Below are positions 51,660-58,530 of a stretch of DNA of 64,000 nucleotides, piece by piece; the stretch's first letter is position 1; the number at the start of each line of letters is the position of its first letter. This stretch comes from Candidatus Peregrinibacteria bacterium GW2011_GWC2_39_14 (GTDB taxonomy: Bacteria; Patescibacteriota; Gracilibacteria; UBA1369; UBA12463). The position numbers and the translations under genes were made by a program. The notes under the pieces are model-generated. The model was not told where the DNA came from. It did not search any database and was given only the letters and a program-made list of their open reading frames with translations. The stretch covers positions 1 to 64,000 of the forward strand of contig LBWJ01000005.1 of the NCBI GenBank assembly GCA_000993595.1. Reading direction: 5' to 3'.

Positions 51660-52227
51660 ATTGAACTTTTCTAACCAAAATAATTAAAGCCAACACGCTA
51701 TTTGTCAGAACAAGTGACGCAGGATAAAGAAGCGTATTGATAGAGAACGAATTAATGGCAAAAATGGCAATAATAAATTTAAATCCGGCTAGAGAGAAGA
51801 ATAGAGCGCTTTCTTCATTTGGCTTATAAAAACTTTTATTAGCCGTTGGGATAAAGCCAATGAGGTCTATAATAGTTATTAAAATTACAGAAAAAGTTGG
51901 TTCTTTTGTAAAAATCCATAAAAAAATTGCAGCTAACGCAGAAGCAAGTGAAATCCAATCGAATTTATTAAATTTTTTTTCACCTTTAAATAACGCCAAG
52001 ATAAAAATTATAAAACAAGCAATGGAAGTAAGTCCTATTACCCACGACCCAGATCCGCCGTTTTTAATAAATGATGCTAAAAAAGCTATTCCAACCGATA
52101 TACTCCAAATAAGCCATGAAAAAGCATGAGGCTTAATTTTATTTGTAAAAATTCGCTCAAAATAAATAATATAACTTGCGATCGCAATCAAAATGGATAT
52201 ATAGCCCAAAATTACTTTATAATCCAT
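51646..52227 (-). CDS. Multi-helix membrane protein (PQ-loop-like) of unknown function
   Basis: A 193-residue protein with seven hydrophobic helices. The first half has IFTNKIKPHAFSWLIWSISVGIAFLA and the second IDLIGFIPTANKSFYKPNEESALFFSLAGFKFIIAIFA. The two halves share a K-P-x2-F/E-S-x-W/A pattern that resembles a doubled PQ-loop-type transporter. No substrate is suggested. It lies 13 bases downstream of rplT on the same strand. Confidence 0.65.
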   Translation of the reverse strand: MDYKVILGYISILIAIASYIIYFERIFTNKIKPHAFSWLIWSISVGIAFLASFIKNGGSGSWVIGLTSIACFIIFILALFKGEKKFNKFDWISLASALAAIFLWIFTKEPTFSVILITIIDLIGFIPTANKSFYKPNEESALFFSLAGFKFIIAIFAINSFSINTLLYPASLVLTNSVLALIILVRKVQFRKF

Positions 52228-52240
52228 CGGAATTTATGGT

Positions 52241-52591
52241 TTAGGCCTTGAGAACTTCTTCCACAACTTTCTTAAATGTACCAGGTTCGCTGAGCGCAAT
52301 GTCCGCCAAGACCTTTCTATCAAGCAAGATTGCTTTTTTGACTAGTCCGTTTATGAATCGGCTGTAGTTGATGCCATTTTTCTTGCATTCAGCTTGCATT
52401 CTAACAATCCAAGTTGTGCGCATTTGGCGTTTCTTTTGTCTGCGACCAATATACGAATTCTGGCCCTGTTTCATCAAAGCCATTTTTGCGAGTCCGTATT
52501 TTCTTGATCTACCTGAGCGAAAGCCTTTAGCAGCTTTTAAAATACTATTGTGACGTTTTTTTGTATGGACGCCTCCTTTTACTCTTGTCAT
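52241..52591 (-). CDS. rplT: 50S ribosomal protein L20
   Basis: A 116-residue basic protein. MTRVKGGVHTKKRHNSILKAAKGFRSGRSRKYGLAKMALMKQGQNSYIGRRQKKRQMRTTWIVRMQAECKKNGINYSRFINGL is the L20 pattern. It is an early-binding protein of the large subunit. It follows rpmI by 12 bases in the normal infC-rpmI-rplT order. Confidence 0.96.
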   Translation of the reverse strand: MTRVKGGVHTKKRHNSILKAAKGFRSGRSRKYGLAKMALMKQGQNSYIGRRQKKRQMRTTWIVRMQAECKKNGINYSRFINGLVKKAILLDRKVLADIALSEPGTFKKVVEEVLKA

Positions 52592-52603
52592 ATTATTTTA
52601 GGT

Positions 52604-52801
52604 TTACTGATTATTTGGTAACAAAGCGCGGACAGCCTTCATGTCTGCAGGCATTCCAACAAGCCCCTTTCTATAGGTTCTTTTTTGTCTTTTTGATTTT
52701 CCAAAAAGAAGGTGATTCCTGCAAGGTTTCTTGAAAACCACTTTTTTATTCGCAGTCATTCTCATTCTTTTTTTCGCTCCACTATGTGTTTTCTGCTTCA
52801 T
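52604..52801 (-). CDS. rpmI: 50S ribosomal protein L35
   Basis: A 65-residue very basic protein: MKQKTHSGAKKRMRMTANKKV, then FKKPCRNHLLFGKSKRQKRTYRKGLVG, the L35 pattern (K-x2-TH-S-x2-K-R and H-L-L). It lies between infC and rplT, 22 bases from infC. Confidence 0.95.
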   Translation of the reverse strand: MKQKTHSGAKKRMRMTANKKVVFKKPCRNHLLFGKSKRQKRTYRKGLVGMPADMKAVRALLPNNQ

Positions 52802-52823
52802 ATAATTATTGTTTGATTATTGA

Positions 52824-53336
52824 TTATTTTCCGAGCGGCGTTAAAATCGCGATTAATTGATTTCCTTGCCTCTTTGGCATCTCTTCGAGCTTTCCAAAGT
52901 CCTTAACAAGAGCGTAGAAATCTTCCAACTTTTTCTTTCCTAAGTCAATATGAGTTATTTCTCTTCCTCTAAACATCATTACGACTTTGACCGTGCATCT
53001 GTCTTCCAGGAATTTTTTTGTCTGATTAGCCTTGGTCTCAAGATCATGTTGTCCGATTTGAAATCCAAGACGTATGCCTTTTACTTCGCTTTGCTTATGC
53101 ATTTTTCTCTGTTTCGTTTCAAGCTTTTGCTGATGATACAAATACTTTCCGTAGTCTAACAATTTGCATATCGGCGGATTTTCATGAGGCGCAACTTCGC
53201 ATAAGTCATAACCTGTTTCTTTGGCCATTTGAAGCGCTTTTTCAGTAGGCACGATTCCAACGGGTCCTCCGTCTTGATCGATCAAGCGAACGCTTCCAGC
53301 TCTAATCTGATTGTTTATTCGCAGATGTTTTGGTAT
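52824..53336 (-). CDS. infC: Translation initiation factor IF-3 with non-canonical AUA start
   Basis: The usual IF-3 parts are clear: INNQIRAGSVRLIDQDGGPVGI at the start, the helical linker ICKLLDYGKYLYHQQKLETKQRKMHKQSEVKGIRLG, and the C-terminal domain with KFLEDRCTVKVVMMFRGREITH. The conserved INNQIRAG..VRLI lies before any ATG, GTG or TTG: the frame is closed by a TAA just upstream, and only ATA (53336), CTG or a second ATA are available. ATA at 53336 gives the N-terminus (M)PKHLRINNQIRAG and is the best start; infC uses AUU or AUA starts in other bacteria for self-control. IF-3 frees the 30S subunit and checks the start codon. Confidence 0.93.
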   Translation of the reverse strand: MPKHLRINNQIRAGSVRLIDQDGGPVGIVPTEKALQMAKETGYDLCEVAPHENPPICKLLDYGKYLYHQQKLETKQRKMHKQSEVKGIRLGFQIGQHDLETKANQTKKFLEDRCTVKVVMMFRGREITHIDLGKKKLEDFYALVKDFGKLEEMPKRQGNQLIAILTPLGK

Positions 53337-53370
53337 ACAAAATTGGTTAAATCTGGCTTAAGCTTGATGG

Positions 53371-53399
53371 ATAATAATAAAAAACCCTCATAAAGTCAA
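53371..53399 (-). promoter_or_regulatory. Promoter of the infC-rpmI-rplT operon
   Basis: Minus strand: TTGACT (53399-53394), 17 bases, TATTAT (53376-53371), about 35 bases before the AUA start. This fits the start chosen at 53336. A short inverted repeat TGCAATTC/GAATTGCA (53400-53417) lies just upstream and may end transcription of the unit before. Confidence 0.6.
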
Positions 53400-53424
53400 T
53401 GCAATTCAGGAATTGCAGGGAAAA

Positions 53425-53802
53425 TTATTTAGGGGGTTCTTCATCTCCACCTTTTGGGAGCGCGATACGATCGGTTAAGGCGCGAATTGTTTCTCGAGGA
53501 GAAGCGGACGGCGTAATTTCTACTCCGGTTGTAGCTTTTAATGATTCAAAGTAATAAAGCGCACTCGGATCTGGCGCTAAAACCTTATCATCATCTGCTT
53601 CAGCTGGAGCCTCTACTTCAATAACCACATCATCAACCCTGTGTAGTCTGGCGCTAAAGTCTGTTAATAGTCTTGCGGCAATGTTTTCAACTTGAGGAGT
53701 AAGCAATTTTCCGCGGTCAAGCATATCGGCAATAGCGCCAGCGGCTAAAGCTTTATCATCATCAGTCCAATTGCCATAAGGCTTTTCAAATCGATCATTC
53801 AT
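53425..53802 (-). CDS. Acidic hypothetical protein, 125 residues
   Basis: A soluble protein with a helical first half (WTDDDKALAAGAIADMLDRGKLLTPQVENIAARLLTDF) and an acidic, Ala/Pro-rich second half (VEAPAEADDDKVLAPDP) ending in GGDEEPPK. The helical part has the same spacing of I-A, G-x-x-L and I-x-x-x-L residues as the neighbour at 53820, so they may be distant copies. Function is unknown. Confidence 0.55.
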   Translation of the reverse strand: MNDRFEKPYGNWTDDDKALAAGAIADMLDRGKLLTPQVENIAARLLTDFSARLHRVDDVVIEVEAPAEADDDKVLAPDPSALYYFESLKATTGVEITPSASPRETIRALTDRIALPKGGDEEPPK

Positions 53803-53819
53803 AATAAATTTATTTTAAG

Positions 53820-54167
53820 CTATCTCGTTTCACGTTCAACTTGAAATTGATAAAACGCGCGCATTACGTTCAAATGCATAAGAATATCAGGCATGCTTTC
53901 GAGATCGATAGGACTATTTGGTAAAAATCTTGCAATTAATTGAGCGGAATTTAATGCGCTAGCATCAAAGGCAGCGGCTTTAAGCGAAGGGCCAGCGGCG
54001 GTAACAGCTCGAGATAAGTTTTCGTAAAAACCGCATGCTTCAGCGAGAGTCCCTTTGATGATTTCAGTTTCGTCAGAGTCTAAAGATAAGCCTTCGGCCA
54101 CCCTTCCGGCAATAGTGTTAAGAATTGCAACTTTTGTAAAAGGTCCACACGCACTAAATGCATTCAT
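53820..54167 (-). CDS. Hypothetical helical protein, 115 residues
   Basis: A soluble all-helical protein: MNAFSACGPFTKVAILNTIAGRVAEGLSLDSDETEIIKGTLAEAC, then further helices to the end. There is no motif or known family. It lies 17 bases upstream of the 125-residue gene and 14 bases downstream of the 61-residue gene, so three small genes form one minus-strand unit. Confidence 0.55.
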   Translation of the reverse strand: MNAFSACGPFTKVAILNTIAGRVAEGLSLDSDETEIIKGTLAEACGFYENLSRAVTAAGPSLKAAAFDASALNSAQLIARFLPNSPIDLESMPDILMHLNVMRAFYQFQVERETR

Positions 54168-54181
54168 AAATTTATTATTAA

Positions 54182-54367
54182 TTATTTTTCAGATTGATCT
54201 CTTGCCTCGCCCATGGCTTCAACGTCAAGAGTGGTGTCTATAAATTTACCAGCTCTTAAAGCTGCTTGTATGGCTGATAGAGGCACTTTGTCTGTAGAAA
54301 AGTCCGCAATGATGCTTTCATCAAAACCGGCATCATCTTGTTCATTAATATGTTTGTCGGTAGACAT
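54182..54367 (-). CDS. Acidic hypothetical protein, 61 residues
   Basis: A short protein, MSTDKHINEQDDAGFDESIIADF at the start, strongly acidic, then the helix VPLSAIQAALRAGKFIDTTLDVEAM. It is the first gene of the small unit 54367-53425. Family and function are unknown; it is accepted because of its spacing and coding-like content. Confidence 0.5.
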   Translation of the reverse strand: MSTDKHINEQDDAGFDESIIADFSTDKVPLSAIQAALRAGKFIDTTLDVEAMGEARDQSEK

Positions 54368-54416
54368 AATTATATTTTTTAAAATCAGGCATTAACTATA
54401 CGGTTTTTACGCCAAC

Positions 54417-54444
54417 TTGTCAAGACCAATCTTTATGCTACAAT
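54417..54444 (+). promoter_or_regulatory. Promoter of the MEP operon
   Basis: TTGTCA (54417-54422), 16 bases, TACAAT (54439-54444). Transcription would begin near 54451 and the ATG is at 54465, a very short leader without a Shine-Dalgarno sequence. It also shows that a TTG at 54417 is not the ispG start. Confidence 0.65.
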
Positions 54445-54464
54445 ATCGAAGCTTAATTATTTTT

Positions 54465-55508
54465 ATGATTCAAAGGCGCAAAACAAGAGAAGTAAAAATC
54501 GGTGGTATAAAAATCGGTGGAAAAAACGAAATTGCGATTCAGTCTATGTGTTCAACGAAAACCGTGGACGTCAAAAAAACAGTCGCACAAATTCTTGCAC
54601 TTGAAAAGCTTGGATGCGAAATAATCCGCATAGGAATCCCGGATCCGGATTCCGCCAAAGCCATAAAGCAGATCAAAAAACGCATACACATTCCGCTCGT
54701 AGCAGATATTCATTTTGATCCAAATTTGGCGGTTGCATCGATTGAAAATGGTGCTGATAAAATTCGAATTAACCCTTCAAATATTCCGCAAAAAAGTCTT
54801 GTGCAGATTATTGAAAAAGCAAAAAAATTCAATGTTCCAATCAGAATCGGCGTAAACGCAGGCTCAATCAGGCCTTTAAAAGAAAAAATCACGGCTGAAG
54901 ATTTGGTTAAAGAAGTAAAAAAACAAATCAAATTTTTTGAATCATTGAATTTTCGCAATATTGTAATTTCACTCAAGCACACAGATATTTTCGAAAACAT
55001 AAAAGCGTACGAACAAATTAGTAAATTTTGCGATTATCCTTTGCATCTTGGCGTCACGGAGGCCGGCACGCTTTTTCAAGGTTTTGCAAAAAACGCAATC
55101 GCAATAAGTAATTTGTTGATGAATGGCATTGGTGATACTTTGCGAATTTCTTTGGCAGAAGATCCAATCGAGGAAATTAAAGCCGCAAAAGCAATTTTAT
55201 CTTCGCTTAATCTTTATAAAAAGGCGCCGTTGTTTATTGTTTGCCCAACTTGCGGTCGCACGAATATTGATATTATAAAAATCAGTCACATTCTTGAAGA
55301 AAAATTATCGCACATTAAAAAGCCTATAAAAATTGCAATTATGGGCTGTGCGGTCAACGGTCCGGGAGAGGTTGCGCAAGCCAAGTATGGCATTATTGGA
55401 GGAAATAAGTCTGCGGGGATTTTTAATCACGGAAAATTAATAAAAACCGTCCCGGAAAAAGAAATTGTTAAAGAATTTATAAAACTCGTTGAAGCGAATG
55501 AAAAATAA
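54465..55508 (+). CDS. ispG: 4-hydroxy-3-methylbut-2-enyl diphosphate synthase
   Basis: A 347-residue GcpE protein. It has RRKTREVKIGGIKIGG, SMCSTKTVDVKKTVAQI, PLVADIHFDPNLAVASI, RINPSNI, and the [4Fe-4S] ligands in FIVCPTCGRTNIDI and GCAVNGPGE. It turns MEcPP into HMBPP, the sixth MEP step. A frame start at TTG 54417 was rejected since it is a promoter element. Length fits the bacterial short form. It is the first gene of a four-gene operon; its end overlaps ispC by 11 bases. Confidence 0.94.
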   Translation: MIQRRKTREVKIGGIKIGGKNEIAIQSMCSTKTVDVKKTVAQILALEKLGCEIIRIGIPDPDSAKAIKQIKKRIHIPLVADIHFDPNLAVASIENGADKIRINPSNIPQKSLVQIIEKAKKFNVPIRIGVNAGSIRPLKEKITAEDLVKEVKKQIKFFESLNFRNIVISLKHTDIFENIKAYEQISKFCDYPLHLGVTEAGTLFQGFAKNAIAISNLLMNGIGDTLRISLAEDPIEEIKAAKAILSSLNLYKKAPLFIVCPTCGRTNIDIIKISHILEEKLSHIKKPIKIAIMGCAVNGPGEVAQAKYGIIGGNKSAGIFNHGKLIKTVPEKEIVKEFIKLVEANEK

Positions 55509-56514
55509 AATAAAAAATATTGTAATTTTAGGGTCAACCGGATCAGTTGGCACGCAAGCGCTCGAAATCGTCAGACAAAATAAAGATGCCTTCAAAGTGA
55601 TCGGATTAAGTTGCCATAAAAACATAAATTTGCTCAAAAAACAGGTAAAAGAATTTGGTGTAAAGGATTTTTCAATAACCGGTAGCGAAAAAGATTTAAT
55701 AAAATTAGCGATACTTAAAAAAGCGGATTTAATTATCAACGCATTGGTTGGAGAGATTGGAGTTGCGCCAACGCTGGCGGCAATTCACGCAAAGAAAAAT
55801 ATTGCGATCGCAAACAAAGAAGCAATTCTATGCATAGGTAAAAAACTGGTTAAGGAAGCCAAAAAATACAAAGTAAATTTAATCCCTGTTGATTCGGAGC
55901 ACACCGGAATTTTTCAAATTTTAAAAACAAATCCGGGAAGAAAAATTAAAAAAATAATACTCACCTGCTCTGGCGGTCCATTTTATAAAACGTCAACCAC
56001 GAAGCTTAAAAATATAAAATTAAATAAAGTTTTTGCGCACCCAACTTGGAAAATGGGCGAGAAAGTTACAATTGATTCCGCGACCCTTATGAATAAAGGT
56101 TTCGAGGTCATTGAATGCGGGATTTTGCACGGCGTGGATGAAAAACAAGTTGAAGTTTTATACCATCCGCAAGGAATTTTGCATTGTGCGGTTGAATTTG
56201 AAGACGGCAGATTTTGCGCAAGCATAAGCCAACCAGACATGAAACTACCAATTGCATATGTGATGAATTATCCATTTCCACCAAAATTAAAATCAAAAAT
56301 CCCGAATACTAAAAATTTGATTCTTGAAGAGATTGTGGATAAATTTGGGTTGATTAAACTATGCAGAAGCGCGGCAAAAAGCGAAAAATTAACAAAAAAA
56401 TTATGCCGCATCGACGAAATTGGAACGCAAAAATTTTTAGATGGAAAACTAAACTTTTTAGGTCTGATAAAATTTATAAAAGATGAATATAGCAATAATA
56501 CTCGCGGGCGGTAA
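55498..56514 (+). CDS. ispC: 1-deoxy-D-xylulose 5-phosphate reductoisomerase
   Basis: A 338-residue protein with the DXR core: IVILGSTGSVGTQALEIV (NADPH), ANKEAILCIGK, LIPVDSEHTGIFQIL (metal Asp and Glu), TCSGGPF, HPTWKMGEKVTIDSATLMNKGFEVIE, and DMKLPIAYVMNYP. It makes MEP from DXP, the second step of the pathway. It starts at ATG 55498, within ispG. It is about 50 residues shorter than common DXR enzymes: the C-terminal helical domain is reduced and the usual LNAANE segment is changed to LCRIDEIGT. The active-site part is complete, so activity is likely. Its last 32 bases overlap ispDF. Confidence 0.92.
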   Translation: MKNKIKNIVILGSTGSVGTQALEIVRQNKDAFKVIGLSCHKNINLLKKQVKEFGVKDFSITGSEKDLIKLAILKKADLIINALVGEIGVAPTLAAIHAKKNIAIANKEAILCIGKKLVKEAKKYKVNLIPVDSEHTGIFQILKTNPGRKIKKIILTCSGGPFYKTSTTKLKNIKLNKVFAHPTWKMGEKVTIDSATLMNKGFEVIECGILHGVDEKQVEVLYHPQGILHCAVEFEDGRFCASISQPDMKLPIAYVMNYPFPPKLKSKIPNTKNLILEEIVDKFGLIKLCRSAAKSEKLTKKLCRIDEIGTQKFLDGKLNFLGLIKFIKDEYSNNTRGR

Positions 56515-57574
56515 ATCAACAAGATTTGGCTCAGATAAGCCACTTCAGATGATTTCAGATAAACCAATGATAATGCATTCGGTGGACGCTTTTTTGCAAG
56601 CAAAAGTTGATAAAATTATCGTTGTTGCAAACACAGAAAATGCGCAAAAAATAAAAAAATTGGTTCCAAAATCAGTGCGAATAATTTTAGGAGGAAAAAG
56701 TCGTCAAGAATCGGTTTTTAATGCAATAAAGTTTCTTGAAAAATCGCTGAAAAGTGAAGGCGTGATTTTGATTCACAACGTTGCCAACCCATTTGTCGGC
56801 CAAGAAGAGATAAAAAATTGCATCCGACTAGTCAAAAAATTCTCCGCGTGCATAACCGGGAATTTGGCTGTGGATACGGTGAAAATGGTTGATGGAAATT
56901 TCATAAAACAAACGCTCCCTCGTGAAAAAATCCTTCTTGCCGAGACGCCGCAAGGATTTAAGTGGAGTGTTTTATATAAAGCTTATAAAAATGCGGTTAC
57001 TAAAAAACTTTCCGCAACAGACGATGCGTTTTTAGTAGAACGAATAGGCCAAAAAGTCGCATGGACAGAGGCGAGCCCATTAAATAAAAAACTCACATTT
57101 GAACACGATTTAAAACCCGATTTAATTGGGGTTGGATCCGATTTTCACGAATTTTCACGCATAGGCGCGCTAACGCTTGCCGGTTTAAAATTTCCAAAAT
57201 ATAAAAAACTCGAAGCGGATTCTGATGGCGACGCAATTCTTCACGCAATAACAACATCAATTTCAAGTGCACTTGGAGGCGGTTCGCTTGGAACCTTTGC
57301 AACTTCAATGTGTAAATCCGGAATAAAAAATAGCAGAAAGTATCTTGAAAAAACATTAAAGCAGATGTCTGAAAAAGGCTACTCTATATCAAATTTATCG
57401 CTTTCAATTGAATCAAACGAAATAAAAATCGATCCGATTTCAAGCAAATTAAAATCCGCACTTTCGCATCTGTTAAAAATAAACCAAAGCCAAATTGGCA
57501 TCACGGCGATTCGCGGTAAAAACAAAAATGGCTTATACTGTATTTCGGCGATTTTATTGCGCCAAACTCATTAA
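56483..57574 (+). CDS. ispDF: Bifunctional IspD/IspF (MEP cytidylyltransferase / MECDP synthase)
   Basis: A 363-residue fusion. Residues 1-210 are IspD: AIILAGGKSTRFGSDKPLQ (CTP loop) and later GVILIHNVANPFVG and AETPQGFKW. Residues 213-363 are IspF: GVGSDFHEFS (Asp and His metal ligands), SDGDAILHAITTSISSALGGGSLG (third ligand His), and ITAIRGKNKNGL at the end. It carries out steps 3 and 5 of the MEP route and could channel intermediates with IspE. The IspF C-terminus has ITAIRGKNKNG where most have KATTTEKLGF. It starts inside the end of ispC. Confidence 0.93.
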   Translation: MNIAIILAGGKSTRFGSDKPLQMISDKPMIMHSVDAFLQAKVDKIIVVANTENAQKIKKLVPKSVRIILGGKSRQESVFNAIKFLEKSLKSEGVILIHNVANPFVGQEEIKNCIRLVKKFSACITGNLAVDTVKMVDGNFIKQTLPREKILLAETPQGFKWSVLYKAYKNAVTKKLSATDDAFLVERIGQKVAWTEASPLNKKLTFEHDLKPDLIGVGSDFHEFSRIGALTLAGLKFPKYKKLEADSDGDAILHAITTSISSALGGGSLGTFATSMCKSGIKNSRKYLEKTLKQMSEKGYSISNLSLSIESNEIKIDPISSKLKSALSHLLKINQSQIGITAIRGKNKNGLYCISAILLRQTH

Positions 57575-57592
57575 ATTCATTAAACCCCTCAT

Positions 57593-58459
57593 ATGACAAA
57601 CTCACTCAAAATCAAGTCTTTCGCAAAAATAAATCTTGCACTTGATGTTCTTGGAAAAGCTGGCAAATATCACAAAATTCAGACGGTTTATCAGCAAATT
57701 TCCCTTCACGACACGCTCATAATCAAAGAAATCGAGAAAAATAAAATCATTCTAAAATCAAATGATAAAAATCTTTCAGTCACGCCAAAAAACCTTGCAT
57801 ATCAAGCTGCGGAAATGATTAAAAAATCCTGCCGCATTAAAAAAGGCGTCGAAATTTTTATCGATAAACACATTCCTGTTGCATCCGGTTTTGGCGGCGG
57901 CTCGGGAAATGGCGCAACCATGCTTAAAGGCTTAAACGAGCTCTTTAAATTGAAGCTTTCAAAAGCAAAGCTTGAAAAATTTGCAGAAAAACTTGGTATG
58001 GACGCACCATTTTTTATAACCGGCGGCACAGCAATGGGTACGCATTTTGGTGAAAAAGTTCGCGCGCTCACTCCCCTAACAAATCTAACACTCGCCTTAT
58101 TTGTTCCAAATAAAAAATCCCCATTAATCGCAAAAACCAAGACGGTTTATAAAAAAATTAATACAAAATTAACCGGCAAAGAACAGAAAAAAACCAAGCT
58201 TTTACTTAAAGAATTAAAGGCCAAAAAACCGCAGAAGCAAGCTGTTTTAGATAATTTGCACAATGACATAGAAATCGCGATGGACATTTCCGAAATCAAA
58301 AAAACACTTCTTCAGGCCGGAGCATCTCAAGTTGTCCTTTCCGGGAGCGGTCCATCGGTTGTTGCATTTTTCAAAAACAAATTTGAGCGCAAAATGTGCC
58401 TAAAAGTACTGGACGCAAAATTCAAAAAAGCATATAAGGTGCTTTTGGCGACGACGTAA
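57593..58459 (+). CDS. ispE: 4-diphosphocytidyl-2-C-methyl-D-erythritol kinase
   Basis: A 288-residue GHMP kinase. SFAKINLALDVLGKAGKYHKIQTVYQQISLHD, PVASGFGGGSGNGATMLKGLN (ATP loop) and VVLSGSGPSVVAFF are the three GHMP motifs in IspE form. It performs step 4 of the MEP pathway. It lies 18 bases after ispDF, with ACCCCTC before the ATG. With ispG, ispC and ispDF this makes four pathway genes together; dxs and ispH are not in the window. Confidence 0.93.
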   Translation: MTNSLKIKSFAKINLALDVLGKAGKYHKIQTVYQQISLHDTLIIKEIEKNKIILKSNDKNLSVTPKNLAYQAAEMIKKSCRIKKGVEIFIDKHIPVASGFGGGSGNGATMLKGLNELFKLKLSKAKLEKFAEKLGMDAPFFITGGTAMGTHFGEKVRALTPLTNLTLALFVPNKKSPLIAKTKTVYKKINTKLTGKEQKKTKLLLKELKAKKPQKQAVLDNLHNDIEIAMDISEIKKTLLQAGASQVVLSGSGPSVVAFFKNKFERKMCLKVLDAKFKKAYKVLLATT

Positions 58460-58469
58460 AGTTGAGCTC

Positions 58470-58498
58470 TTGACAAATTCCCAATTCTAGGGCAAAAT
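58470..58498 (+). promoter_or_regulatory. Promoter of the 1361-residue protein gene
   Basis: TTGACA (58470-58475), a perfect -35 box, 17 bases, CAAAAT (58493-58498). The ATG lies 32 bases further on at 58531. Confidence 0.5.
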
Positions 58499-58530
58499 AT
58501 TTGCCTTAGAATATTTATTATAGAAAAATA

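Noticed and set aside
54417..54465. A TTG start adding 16 residues to IspG
   Set aside because: The TTG is the first part of a -35 box, and the family sequence starts after the ATG at 54465.
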